The translations under genes and the position numbers were made by a program. A stretch of DNA of 64,000 nucleotides from Trujillonella endophytica (GTDB lineage: Bacteria > Actinomycetota > Actinomycetes > Mycobacteriales > Geodermatophilaceae), in contig NZ_JABGCI010000001.1 of NCBI RefSeq assembly GCF_019799905.1, positions 1,322,483-1,386,482 of the forward strand, written 5' to 3'. A model generated the notes under the pieces. That model was given only the letters and a program-made list of their open reading frames with translations, ran no database searches and had not been told where the DNA came from. Positions 51,091 to 58,826 of this stretch are shown here, in pieces (positions within the stretch are counted from its first letter, which is position 1; every line of letters begins with the position of its first letter).

Positions 51091-51390
51091 GTGGGTGTGT
51101 TCACAGGCACACTCACCGCCGACCTGCTGCTGGGCGACGTCCACTCGCTCAAGGAGAAGCGCGCCGTGGTGCGGCCGATCGTGGCCGAGCTGCGCCGTCG
51201 CTTCGCGGTGGCCGCCGCCGAGGTGGGGGACACCGACCTGCACCGGCGCGCGCAGGTCGGGATCGCCACCGTCGCCGGGGACGCCGGTCAGGTGACCGAC
51301 GTCCTCGACGCCTGCGAGCGGTTGCTGGCCGACCGGCCCGAGGTGACGCTGCTGTCGACCCATCGGCAGCTGTTCAGCGGCTCCGACTGA
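51091..51390 (+). CDS. DUF503 family protein
   Basis: A 99-aa protein of the DUF503 (YlxP-like) family, with the typical [61 protein letters not shown]. It usually sits between infB and rbfA; the function is unknown, though a role in ribosome biogenesis is suspected from this position. GTG 51091 follows GGGAGG. In this genome the gene is flanked on both sides by nested palindromes (copies 5 and 6). Confidence 0.9.
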   Translation: MGVFTGTLTADLLLGDVHSLKEKRAVVRPIVAELRRRFAVAAAEVGDTDLHRRAQVGIATVAGDAGQVTDVLDACERLLADRPEVTLLSTHRQLFSGSD

Positions 51391-51394
51391 GAAA

Positions 51395-51449
51395 GGACCC
51401 CGTCGCCCCCACCGCTCGCGAGTTCGCGGTGGGCCCCTGCGACGGGGCC
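51395..51449 (+). repeat. Nested palindrome element, copy 6
   Basis: The outer stem CCCCGTCGC (51398-51406) pairs 9/9 with GCGACGGGG (51439-51447), flanked by GG/CC with bulged A51397. The inner stem CCCACCG/CGGTGGG pairs 7/7: where other copies have an A-C mismatch, here the opposite base is T. It is the most regular copy, 4 nt after the DUF503 stop. Confidence 0.87.
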
Positions 51450-51493
51450 GTCCGCTCCACCCAGGTGACACCTGGCAGTCCTATGGAGGTCCG

Positions 51494-51994
51494 ATGGCCG
51501 ACGTGGCCCGCGCCCGCAAGCTCGCGGTGCGCATCCGACAGATCGTCTCCGAGGCGATCGAGATGCAGATCAAGGACCCCCGCCTGGGCATGGTCACGGT
51601 GACCGACGCCAAGGTGACCGGTGACCTCCGCGAGGCCACCGTCTTCTACACCGTCTACGGCGACGAGACGCAGATCGCCGACTCCGCCCGGGCACTGAGC
51701 AGCGCGACCGGCATCCTGCGCGCCACGGTCGGCAAGCAGACCGGCATCAAGTTCGTGCCGACCCTGACGTTCGTCGCCGACATCGTCCCGGACACCGCCC
51801 GGGAGCTGGAGGACGCGCTGGAGCGTGCCCGCCTCGCCGACGAGGAGCTCGCCCGCGCCCGGGAGGGCGCCCAGTACGCCGGTGAGGCCGACCCGTACCG
51901 CCGGCCCGCGGAGGACGAGGACGACGACGAGGACGTCGACGTGCCCGCCGCGGAGACGACGGACGAGCCCGCCGAGAGCAGGAGCAACGCATGA
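51494..51994 (+). CDS. rbfA: Ribosome-binding factor A
   Basis: A 166-aa cold-shock 30S maturation factor. The KH-type core has [51 protein letters not shown] and [23 protein letters not shown] sequence (here [25 protein letters not shown]). An acidic C-terminal tail (from ~135) is extra. ATG 51494 follows GGAGGTCCG. The stop overlaps the next small gene (ATGA). Confidence 0.96.
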   Translation: MADVARARKLAVRIRQIVSEAIEMQIKDPRLGMVTVTDAKVTGDLREATVFYTVYGDETQIADSARALSSATGILRATVGKQTGIKFVPTLTFVADIVPDTARELEDALERARLADEELARAREGAQYAGEADPYRRPAEDEDDDEDVDVPAAETTDEPAESRSNA

Positions 51995-52236
51995 GCGAGA
52001 ACGACCCCGACCCGCACCTGCCCGACGAGGGGCAGGAGCGCTCCGAGCTCGGCGGCAAGGAGATGCCGGGCGACGGGGACCCCACCATGGGCGGCAGGAC
52101 CGGCCAGATCGGGGAGGCCCCCAGCATCGCCGCGGACCAGCCCGACGACTACGGGCCGTCCATCCCCGTCGGCGGGGGCGACGTGAGCGAGGAGAGCAAC
52201 GCCCCGCCGGTCGCCGAGCCCGGCGCGGGGTCGTGA
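51991..52236 (+). CDS. Small acidic protein of unknown function
   Basis: An 81-aa protein, rich in Asp, Glu, Pro and Gly, with no predicted membrane segment, Cys or known motif ([19 protein letters not shown] start; later [24 protein letters not shown]). It overlaps rbfA by ATGA and the DHH gene by GTGA, so it is held between two translation-coupled genes and is very likely expressed. Probably disordered. It is unlike any family I recognise. Confidence 0.72.
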   Translation: MSENDPDPHLPDEGQERSELGGKEMPGDGDPTMGGRTGQIGEAPSIAADQPDDYGPSIPVGGGDVSEESNAPPVAEPGAGS

Positions 52237-53234
52237 CGACGGCGCAGACCCCGGCGCAGGAGGCGACGCGGACGGCGGCCGGCGTCCTCGCCGAGGCCGC
52301 CGCCGCCCGCGCGACCGTCGTCCTCTGCGCGCACGTGCAGCCCGACGCCGACGCCCTGGGCTCGACCCTGGCGCTGGCCGAGGCCCTGCGCCGCCGCGGC
52401 GCGCGCGTGCTCGCGACCTTCCCCGAGCCGTTCGCCCTGCCGGTCTCGCTGAGCTGGCTGCCGGGCGCCGCGGGCCTGGTGCCCTCGTCGGAGGTGCCGA
52501 CCTCGCCGGACGTCTTCGTCAGCCTGGACGCCGCCTCGCCCGGACGGCTGGGCGAGCTGGCGCCGCTGCTCGACCGGGCCGGCACCTCCGTCGTGCTCGA
52601 CCACCACGCCAGCAACCCCGGGTTCGGCGACGTCCGTCTGGTCGACCCCGGGGCGCCCGCGACGGTCACGCTCGTCGCCGACCTGCTCGACGGCCTGGGG
52701 GTCTCCCTCGACGCCACCCTGGCCACCTGCCTGTACGCGGGCCTGGCCGCCGACACCGGCTCCTTCCGGTTCGGCGGCACCCGGCCCGACACCCACCGGC
52801 TGGCCGCCCGGCTGCTCGAGACCGGCATCGACCACGCCGAGATCAGCCGCCGCCTGTTCGACACCGCCCCCTTCGGCTGGCTCCAGCTGCTGTCCCTGGT
52901 GACCGGCCGGGCGCGGCTGGAGACCGGCGTCGGCGCGGGGCTGGTGTGGACCTGGTCCAGCACCGCCGAGGCGGCCGAGCACGGCCTGCCCGGCGAGCAG
53001 CTGGAGGCCCTGGTGGACGTCGTCCGCGCCACGGAGGAGGCCGACGTCGCCTGCGTGCTCAAGGGCCAGGACGACGGCACCTGGTCGGTGTCGATGCGCT
53101 CGCGCGGTGCCACCGACCTCTCCCGGGTCGCGACGGCGTTGGGCGGGGGAGGGCACCGCGCCGCCGCCGGGTTCACCTGGACGGCGGACCGCGACGGGTG
53201 CATCGCCGCGATCCGCCGAGAACTGGTCCGATGA
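52233..53234 (+). CDS. nrnA: DHH/DHHA1 phosphoesterase (NrnA-like)
   Basis: A 333-aa two-domain enzyme that degrades nanoRNA or pAp and possibly cyclic dinucleotide products. DHH domain: HVQPDADALGSTLAL, VSLDAASPGRL, VVLDHHASNPGFGDV (the DHH triad) and AGLAADTGSFRFGGT. DHHA1 domain: GATDLSRVATALGGGGHRAAAGFTW. In M. tuberculosis the homologue Rv2837c has the same position between rbfA and dinF. The GTG start overlaps the 81-aa gene's stop. Confidence 0.93.
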   Translation: MTTAQTPAQEATRTAAGVLAEAAAARATVVLCAHVQPDADALGSTLALAEALRRRGARVLATFPEPFALPVSLSWLPGAAGLVPSSEVPTSPDVFVSLDAASPGRLGELAPLLDRAGTSVVLDHHASNPGFGDVRLVDPGAPATVTLVADLLDGLGVSLDATLATCLYAGLAADTGSFRFGGTRPDTHRLAARLLETGIDHAEISRRLFDTAPFGWLQLLSLVTGRARLETGVGAGLVWTWSSTAEAAEHGLPGEQLEALVDVVRATEEADVACVLKGQDDGTWSVSMRSRGATDLSRVATALGGGGHRAAAGFTWTADRDGCIAAIRRELVR

Positions 53235-54547
53235 CGGCGCGGTCCTCGGGACCGCAGCCCGGTGTCCTCGCGCTCGCGCTGCCCGCTCTCGTGGTGCTGG
53301 CCGCCGAGCCGCTGTACCTGCTGGTCGACACCGCCGTCGTCGGCAACCTGGGGACCGTGTCGCTGGGCGGCCTGGCCGTGGGCGGCGGGTTGCTGGCCTG
53401 GGCGGCGGCGCTGCTGAACTTCCTCGCGTACGGCACCACCGCCCGCGCCGCGCGGCGGGCCGGGGCCGGCGACCGGGCCGGCGCGGTCGCCGAGGGGGTG
53501 CAGGCCACCTGGCTGGCCGTCGTCCTCGGGCTCGGCGTCCTGGCCCTGTTCCAGCTGCTGGCCGAGCCGCTGACCCGGTTGCTGGCCGGCGGCGGGGGAG
53601 CGGTGGCCGAGGCGGGGGAGCAGTGGCTGCGCATCGCCTCGCTCGGCGCCCCGCTGCTGCTGGTGTCGCTGGCGGGCAACGGCTGGCTGCGCGGGGTGCA
53701 GGAGCTGCGCCGTCCCGTCCGGTACGTGATCGCCGGCAGCCTCCTCAGCCTCGTGCTGTGCCCCCTGCTGGTGCACACCGCCGGACTCGGCCTGCCCGGG
53801 TCGGCGGTCGCCAACGTCTGCGGTCAGGCCCTCACCGCGGCGCTGTTCGTGCGCGCGCTGGCGCGGGAGGGCGCGGACTGGCGGCCGCGCACCCGGTCGG
53901 TGCGCGCGCAGCTGGTCCTGGGCCGCGACCTGCTGCTGCGGGCCGCCGTCCTGCAGCTCGCCTTCCTGGTCGCCGCCGGTGTCGCCGCCCGCACCGGGAC
54001 GGCGGAGCTGGGGGCGCACCAGATCGCCCTGCAGATGTTCTTCTTCCTCGCGCTGGTGCTCGACGCCTACGCCATCGCGGCGCAGACGCTGGTCGGCCAC
54101 GCGCTCGGCGCCGGGCGGCCGGACGCGGCCCGCGCGACCGCCGTCCGGGTGGCCCGCTGGGGGCTGGTCACCGGCCTGGGCGTGGCGGCGCTGCTGCTGG
54201 CGCTGCGGGGGGTGCTGGTGCCGCTGTTCACCGGCGACCCGGCGGTGCGGGAGCAGGCCGAGCTGGTGTGGTGGTTCCTCGCCGGCTTCCAGCCGCTGGC
54301 CGGTGTGGTCTTCGCTCTCGACGGCGTCCTGATGGGGGCCGGCGACGTCGGCTACCTGCGGACGGTGACCATCGGTGCCGCCGTCGTCGGCTTCCTGCCG
54401 CTGTCCCTGCTGGCCGGCCCGCTCGACCTGGGGCTGGCCGGGATCTGGACGGGCCTCACGCTCTTCATCGCGCTGCGGCTGGTCGCCGTCCTCGTGCGGG
54501 TGGCGGGGGACCGGTGGCTCGGGGCACCTGCGACGGTGGGCGCGTGA
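53231..54547 (+). CDS. dinF: MATE family efflux transporter (DinF type)
   Basis: A 438-aa protein with 12 hydrophobic helices in two homologous halves of six, the MATE layout. Seen: LALPALVVLAAEPLYLLVDTAVVGNLGTVSLGGLAVG in the first half and LGAHQIALQMFFFLALVLDAYAIAAQTLVGHALGAGRPDAAR in the second. It should exchange Na+ or H+ for cationic compounds; the substrate is unknown. The ATG overlaps the nrnA stop and the TGA overlaps truB, so it is embedded in the translation operon as in mycobacteria. Confidence 0.92.
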   Translation: MTARSSGPQPGVLALALPALVVLAAEPLYLLVDTAVVGNLGTVSLGGLAVGGGLLAWAAALLNFLAYGTTARAARRAGAGDRAGAVAEGVQATWLAVVLGLGVLALFQLLAEPLTRLLAGGGGAVAEAGEQWLRIASLGAPLLLVSLAGNGWLRGVQELRRPVRYVIAGSLLSLVLCPLLVHTAGLGLPGSAVANVCGQALTAALFVRALAREGADWRPRTRSVRAQLVLGRDLLLRAAVLQLAFLVAAGVAARTGTAELGAHQIALQMFFFLALVLDAYAIAAQTLVGHALGAGRPDAARATAVRVARWGLVTGLGVAALLLALRGVLVPLFTGDPAVREQAELVWWFLAGFQPLAGVVFALDGVLMGAGDVGYLRTVTIGAAVVGFLPLSLLAGPLDLGLAGIWTGLTLFIALRLVAVLVRVAGDRWLGAPATVGA

Positions 54548-55464
54548 GCCGTACCCGCAGGGCCGACGCCGACGTCGCCCCCTCGATCCTGCTGGTCGAC
54601 AAGCCGGGCGGGATGACCTCGCACGACGTCGTCGCCCGCGCCCGCCGGGCGCTGTCGGTCCGCCGGATCGGGCACGCGGGGACGCTGGACCCGATGGCGA
54701 CCGGTCTGCTCGTCCTCGGGGTCGGCGCGGCCACCCGCCTCCTGGGGCACCTCGGCGGGCACGACAAGACGTACGAGGCCACGATCCGGCTGGGCCAGAG
54801 CACGGTCACCGACGACCGCGAGGGCGACGTCCTCACGACGACGCCCGCCGGGCACCTGGACGACGCCGCCGTGCGGGCGGCGCTGGCGGCGCAGACGGGG
54901 CCGCTGCTGCAGGTGCCCTCGTCGGTCAGTGCCGTGAAGGTGGCCGGCCGCCGCTCCTACGACCGCGTGCGGGCGGGCGAGGACGTCGTCCTGGAGCCGC
55001 GGGCGGTGACCGTGCACCGGCTCGAGGTGCACCGGATCTCCCGGCCCGCGGCCGACCTGGTCGACGTCGAGGTGACCGTCGAGTGCACCGCCGGCACCTA
55101 CATCCGGGCGATCGCGCGGGACGCCGGTGCTGCGCTGGGCGTGGGCGGGCACCTCACCGCCCTGCGGCGCACGGCGTCGGGCCCCTTCACCACGGAGAAG
55201 GCCGCGCCGGTCGAGGAGGCCGCGGCGGCGCTCACGGCCGGCGGCGGGCCCGGCGTGCTCGGCCTCACCGACGCGGCGACGACGGTGTTCCCCGCCCGGG
55301 CGCTCACCGCCGAGGAGGCCACCGCGCTGGGGTACGGCCAACGGGTGCCGGCGACGGGCGCCGCCGGGCTGACCGCCGCCGTCGACCCGGCCGGCCGGCT
55401 GGTCGCGCTGGTCGAGGACGCGGGGAGCACGGCGCGCGTGGCGGTCGGCTTCCCGCCCGGGTGA
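54544..55464 (+). CDS. truB: tRNA pseudouridine synthase B
   Basis: A 306-aa enzyme making pseudouridine 55 in tRNA. Seen: SILLVDKPGGMTSHDVVARARR, the catalytic Asp49 in IGHAGTLDPMATGLLVLGVG, GHDKTYEATIRLGQSTVTDDREG, VPSSVSAVKVAGRRSYDRVRAGE and CTAGTYIRAIARDAG; a C-terminal TruB_C-like part (from ~230) is present. GTG overlaps the MATE stop. It ends the cluster rimP to truB. Confidence 0.97.
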   Translation: MSRTRRADADVAPSILLVDKPGGMTSHDVVARARRALSVRRIGHAGTLDPMATGLLVLGVGAATRLLGHLGGHDKTYEATIRLGQSTVTDDREGDVLTTTPAGHLDDAAVRAALAAQTGPLLQVPSSVSAVKVAGRRSYDRVRAGEDVVLEPRAVTVHRLEVHRISRPAADLVDVEVTVECTAGTYIRAIARDAGAALGVGGHLTALRRTASGPFTTEKAAPVEEAAAALTAGGGPGVLGLTDAATTVFPARALTAEEATALGYGQRVPATGAAGLTAAVDPAGRLVALVEDAGSTARVAVGFPPG

Positions 55465-55549
55465 CCACGGGCCCGGGACCACGAGCCGGGGGCCACGGGC
55501 GGGTGACCACGGTGGTTGACCGGAGCCGGACCGGGGAAGAGGCAGCGGC

Positions 55550-55888
55550 ATGAGCGTCGTGAAGATCAACGCGATCACCGTGCCCAAGGAGCGACAGGAG
55601 CGCTTCGAGGAGCGATTCCGCGGCCGGGCCGGCGCGGTGGAGAGCACCCCGGGCTTCGAGTGGTTCGAGCTGCTGCGCCCCCAGGAGGGCACCGACCAGT
55701 ACCTGGTCTACACCCGCTGGGCGGACGAGGCGGCCTACGAGGCCTGGCAGTCCAGCCAGGACTTCGACCGCGCCCACGCCGGCGGCGGCGACACCCTCGC
55801 CCCCGCGGCCGCGAACTCCTCGCACCTGTGGTCCTACGAGGTCATCGAGTACGCCGGCCCGAAGGTCAACCAGGACGACCAGGCCTGA
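55550..55888 (+). CDS. mhuD: MhuD-like haem-degrading monooxygenase
   Basis: A 112-aa ABM-fold protein that resembles mycobacterial MhuD. It begins MSVVKINAITVPKERQERFEERFRGRAGAVESTPGFEWFELLRPQEG with Asn7 in the same place as the catalytic Asn of MhuD; VYTRWADEAAYEAW carries the conserved Trp, and FDRAHAGGG the probable axial His. So haem degradation to release iron is plausible. TTGACC (about 55513) lies upstream, and AGAGGCAG precedes the ATG. Weak alternative: another ABM enzyme. Confidence 0.68.
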   Translation: MSVVKINAITVPKERQERFEERFRGRAGAVESTPGFEWFELLRPQEGTDQYLVYTRWADEAAYEAWQSSQDFDRAHAGGGDTLAPAAANSSHLWSYEVIEYAGPKVNQDDQA

Positions 55889-55902
55889 CCCCCGACGGGG
55901 TG

Positions 55903-55932
55903 GGGGACCGCCACCGGACGGCGGCGGTCCCC
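55903..55932 (+). terminator. Terminator after the MhuD-like gene
   Basis: A perfect 10-bp stem GGGGACCGCC/GGCGGTCCCC (55903-55912/55923-55932) and a 10-nt loop, 15 nt after the stop. Confidence 0.75.
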
Positions 55933-55943
55933 GGCTCCGGGAC

Positions 55944-55949
55944 TACTGT
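55944..55949 (+). promoter_or_regulatory. -10 element TACTGT for ilvE
   Basis: TACTGT fits TANNNT and gives a leader of about 47 nt before ATG 56003. It lies just after the terminator of the upstream gene. Confidence 0.4.
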
Positions 55950-56002
55950 GGGCGGGCGGGTCCGCCGACCGCCGGACCCGCCCGGACACGCAGGTGGGAG
56001 CC

Positions 56003-57142
56003 ATGACCGACACCATCGCCGACAGCCGTACCTCCCCCCGGGACTTCACCGAGGGCGTACCGGTGGTGGTGGAGGAGATCCGGCGCCGGTCCGCCGCCGA
56101 GCGGCAGCAGCTGCTGGACGACCCCGGCTTCGGCCGCTACTTCAGCGACGCGATGTTCGTGGCGCGCTACCGCGCGGGCGAGGGCTGGTACGACGCCCGC
56201 CTGACCTCCTACGCGCCGCTGCAGATGGACCCCGCCACGGCCGCGCTGCACTACGCCCAGTCGATCTTCGAGGGGCTCAAGGCCTACGCGCAGCCCGACG
56301 GGAGCGTCGCCACCTTCCGGCCCGAGGCCAACGCCGCCCGGTTCGCCCGGGGCGCGCGCCGCCTGGCGATGCCCCCGGTGCCCGAGGAGGCCTTCCTCGC
56401 CGCCGTCGACGCCCTCGTCGACGTCGACCGCGACTGGGTGCCCACCGGCCCGGACCAGACGCTCTACCTGCGGCCCTACCAGCTGGCCACCGAGCCGTTC
56501 CTGGGCGTGCGGCCGGCGCACGAGTACCTGTTCCTCGTCATCGCCAGCCCCGCCGGCGCCTACTTCCCGCGCGGCGTGCACCCGGTGTCGGTCTACCTCT
56601 CCGAGGACTACATCCGCGCGGCCCCCGGCGGTACCGGCGACGTCAAGTGCGCCGGCAACTACGCCGCCAGCCTGCTCGCGCAGGAGCAGGCCATCGAGGC
56701 CGGCTGCGACCAGGTGGTCTGGCTCGACGCGGTGGAGAAGAGGTACGTCGAGGAGATGGGCGGGATGAACCTGTTCTTCGTCCTCGGCTCCGGTGACGAC
56801 GCCGAGCTGGTCACCCCCGAGCTCACCGGCACGCTGCTGCCGGGCATCACCCGCGACTCCCTGATCACGGTCGCCCGCGAGCTGGGCCACCGGGTCACCG
56901 AGCGCCGGTTCAGCGTCGACGAGTGGCGCGCGGGTGTCGCCGACGGCACAGTCACCGAGACCTTCGCGTGCGGCACCGCCGCGGTGATCACCCCCGTCGG
57001 CCAGGTCAAGGCACGGACCGGGGACTTCACCGTCGGCGACGGCACGCCGGGGCCGGTGACCATGCGGCTGCGGGAGACCCTGCTCGACATCCAGCACGGC
57101 CGGGTGCCCGACACCCGCGGCTGGCTGCACCGGGTCGCCTGA
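56003..57142 (+). CDS. ilvE: Branched-chain amino acid aminotransferase
   Basis: A 379-aa PLP enzyme of fold IV that transaminates Leu, Ile and Val. Seen: MFVARYRAGEGWYDARLTSYAPL, HYAQSIFEGLKAYAQPDG, RPEANAARFARGARRLAMP, YLRPYQLATEP, the PLP-binding Lys in GDVKCAGNYAASLLAQ, VWLDAVEKRYVEEMGGMNLFF, and FACGTAAVITPVG. This is the longer (eukaryote-like, type II) form usual in actinobacteria. ATG 56003 has GGTGGGAG just upstream; GTG 55994 is an alternative. Confidence 0.96.
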   Translation: MTDTIADSRTSPRDFTEGVPVVVEEIRRRSAAERQQLLDDPGFGRYFSDAMFVARYRAGEGWYDARLTSYAPLQMDPATAALHYAQSIFEGLKAYAQPDGSVATFRPEANAARFARGARRLAMPPVPEEAFLAAVDALVDVDRDWVPTGPDQTLYLRPYQLATEPFLGVRPAHEYLFLVIASPAGAYFPRGVHPVSVYLSEDYIRAAPGGTGDVKCAGNYAASLLAQEQAIEAGCDQVVWLDAVEKRYVEEMGGMNLFFVLGSGDDAELVTPELTGTLLPGITRDSLITVARELGHRVTERRFSVDEWRAGVADGTVTETFACGTAAVITPVGQVKARTGDFTVGDGTPGPVTMRLRETLLDIQHGRVPDTRGWLHRVA

Positions 57143-57143
57143 G

Positions 57144-58097
57144 GTGCTGCGCTGGCGCGGACTGGACGCCGTCCCCGGTGACCTCGGGCGCACCGTCGTC
57201 ACCATCGGCATGTACGACGGCGTGCACCGGGGGCACCAGAAGCTGATCGGAGCCGCGGTCGCGCGTGCCCGGGCGCTGGGCCGGCCCTGCCTGCTGCTCA
57301 CCTTCGACCCGCACCCGGCCGAGGTCGTGCGCCCGGGATCGCACCCGGCGATCCTCACCTCGCTGGACCGCAAGGCGGAGCTGGTCGAGGCCCTCGGCGT
57401 GGACGCGATGTGCGTGCTGCCGTTCACCTCCGACCTCATGCGGCTGTCACCGGAGTCCTTCACGCACACGGTGCTGGTCTCCACGCTGCACGCCTCGCAC
57501 GTCGTCGTGGGGGAGAACTTCACCTACGGCCACCGCGCCGCGGGCACCGTGGCGACGCTGACCACGGAGGGCCGCCGGTTCGGCTTCTCCGTCGAGGGCG
57601 TGGGGCTGGCCAGCCTGGCCGACGAGGCCGAGCTGACCATCTCCTCGACGTTCGTGCGCGCGTGCGTCGCCGCCGGTGACATGCAGTCGGCCACGGCCGC
57701 GCTGGGCCGGCCGCACCGGGTCGACGGCGTGGTCGTCCGCGGGCACCGCCGCGGGCGGCAGATGGGCTACCCGACGGCGAACGTGGAGAGCCCGCCCTAC
57801 ACCGCCGTCCCGGCCGACGGGGTCTACGCGGGCCACTTCGTCCTCCGCGACGTCGAGGGCGCCAGCGGGGCGCGGTTCCCGGCCGCGATCTCGGTCGGCA
57901 CCAACCCGACCTTCGACGGCACCCGCCGCACGGTGGAGGCCCACCTCATCGACTGGGACGGCGACCTCTACGGCGAGCACTCCGGCGTCGAGTTCACCTC
58001 GAGGCTGCGCGGGATGCTGCGCTTCTCCGGCATGGACGAGCTCGTCGCCGCCATGGACAACGACCTCGTCGAGGCCCGCGCCGTCCTCGGCATGTAG
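57144..58097 (+). CDS. ribF: Bifunctional riboflavin kinase/FAD synthetase
   Basis: A 317-aa enzyme turning riboflavin into FMN and FAD. N-terminal adenylyltransferase domain: VTIGMYDGVHRGHQKLI (HxGH-like nucleotide site) and EAELTISSTFVRA; C-terminal kinase domain: GRPHRVDGVVVRGHRRGRQMGYPTANVE, VYAGHFVLRD and AISVGTNPTFDGTRRTVEAHLIDWDGDLYG. GTG 57144 begins 1 nt after the ilvE stop, giving close coupling. It usually stands next to truB and rpsO. Confidence 0.97.
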   Translation: MLRWRGLDAVPGDLGRTVVTIGMYDGVHRGHQKLIGAAVARARALGRPCLLLTFDPHPAEVVRPGSHPAILTSLDRKAELVEALGVDAMCVLPFTSDLMRLSPESFTHTVLVSTLHASHVVVGENFTYGHRAAGTVATLTTEGRRFGFSVEGVGLASLADEAELTISSTFVRACVAAGDMQSATAALGRPHRVDGVVVRGHRRGRQMGYPTANVESPPYTAVPADGVYAGHFVLRDVEGASGARFPAAISVGTNPTFDGTRRTVEAHLIDWDGDLYGEHSGVEFTSRLRGMLRFSGMDELVAAMDNDLVEARAVLGM

Positions 58098-58218
58098 CGC
58101 GGCTCGGCGCAGCGGTCGGCGCGACGAGCGGCCACGCAAGGCTCCACGAGGAGCGGCGGGTGGGGCTCCGCGCAGGTGGGGCACGGCACGTGGCCGCGGT
58201 GGCGTCCGGGGGACCGCG

Positions 58219-58310
58219 TACGATGAGGCGTCGGGCTGGGCCCGACTCGTGTGTCCACCTGCCCCCGTGAGTCAGACCGGGGGCGCACACCTGCCCGCCG
58301 GGAGGCGACC
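58219..58310 (+). promoter_or_regulatory. rpsO promoter and structured leader
   Basis: A -10 TACGAT (58219-58224) predicts a start near 58231. The ~80-nt leader then has two hairpins: GTCGGGC/GCCCGAC (58230-58236/58240-58246), directly at the 5' end, and GCCCCCG/CGGGGGC (58261-58267/58278-58284), the latter 15 nt upstream of GGGAGG. S15 autoregulates through leader RNAs of several unrelated types; whether this is one is inference. Confidence 0.5.
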
Positions 58311-58580
58311 ATGGCGCTCGAGAGCGCGACCAAGAAGCAGATCATGACCGAGTACGCCACGGTCGAGAACGACACCGGCTCCCCCGAGGTCCAGGTCGCG
58401 ATGCTCACGCGTCGGATCAGCGACCTCACCGAGCACCTCAAGCAGCACAAGCACGACCACCACAGCCGGCGGGGCCTGCTCCTGCTGGTCGGTCGTCGTC
58501 GCCGGCTGCTGAACTACCTGGCGAAGACCGACATCAACCGGTACCGCTCGCTCATCGAGCGGCTCGGTCTGCGCCGCTAG
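58311..58580 (+). CDS. rpsO: 30S ribosomal protein S15
   Basis: An 89-aa primary 16S-rRNA-binding protein. It has [16 protein letters not shown], the conserved [54 protein letters not shown] pattern and [14 protein letters not shown] at the end. ATG 58311 follows GGGAGG. It is followed by a strong terminator and then pnp, the usual rpsO-pnp pair. Confidence 0.99.
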   Translation: MALESATKKQIMTEYATVENDTGSPEVQVAMLTRRISDLTEHLKQHKHDHHSRRGLLLLVGRRRRLLNYLAKTDINRYRSLIERLGLRR

Positions 58581-58586
58581 CACGTC

Positions 58587-58618
58587 GAGGGGACCGTCCC
58601 AGCCGGGACGGTCCCCTC
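58587..58618 (+). terminator. Terminator between rpsO and pnp
   Basis: The 14-bp perfect stem GAGGGGACCGTCCC/GGGACGGTCCCCTC (58587-58600/58605-58618), loop AGCC, is followed by TTCC. It is the most classical terminator in the window and can reduce pnp readthrough. Confidence 0.9.
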
Positions 58619-58620
58619 TT

Positions 58621-58826
58621 CCGTGCGGCACCCGCCGCACGGGCCCCCCGGCCTCCGGCCGATCCGGCCAGACGCGGTCCGGTCCTCGGTGGTGGCCCCC
58701 GGGGATGCCGCCCCTCCACGGGGACGCACACCCGAGGGTCTCTCTCGAAGACCGGTCGCCCCGGACGTAGTCGGCGCAGGGCGCCACAAGAGGACGTCGC
58801 CGCATGCGACGTAGGAAGAGGACAGC
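58621..58826 (+). promoter_or_regulatory. pnp leader with two hairpins
   Basis: Directly after the rpsO terminator, CCGTGCGG/CCGCACGG (58621-58628/58635-58642) forms an 8-bp hairpin, and ACGTCGC/GCGACGT (58794-58800/58806-58812) forms a 7-bp hairpin touching the pnp ribosome site AGGAAGAGG. PNPase autoregulates through its leader in enterics; similar control here is inference. No promoter was identified in this 206-bp stretch. Confidence 0.45.

Noticed and set aside
57968..58290. Minus-strand mini-ORF with CPTC near 58190, opposite the rpsO leader
   Set aside because: The Cys spacing (VPCPTCAEP...) hints at a zinc knuckle, but the frame continues into antisense ribF, lacks a ribosome site and faces the rpsO promoter.
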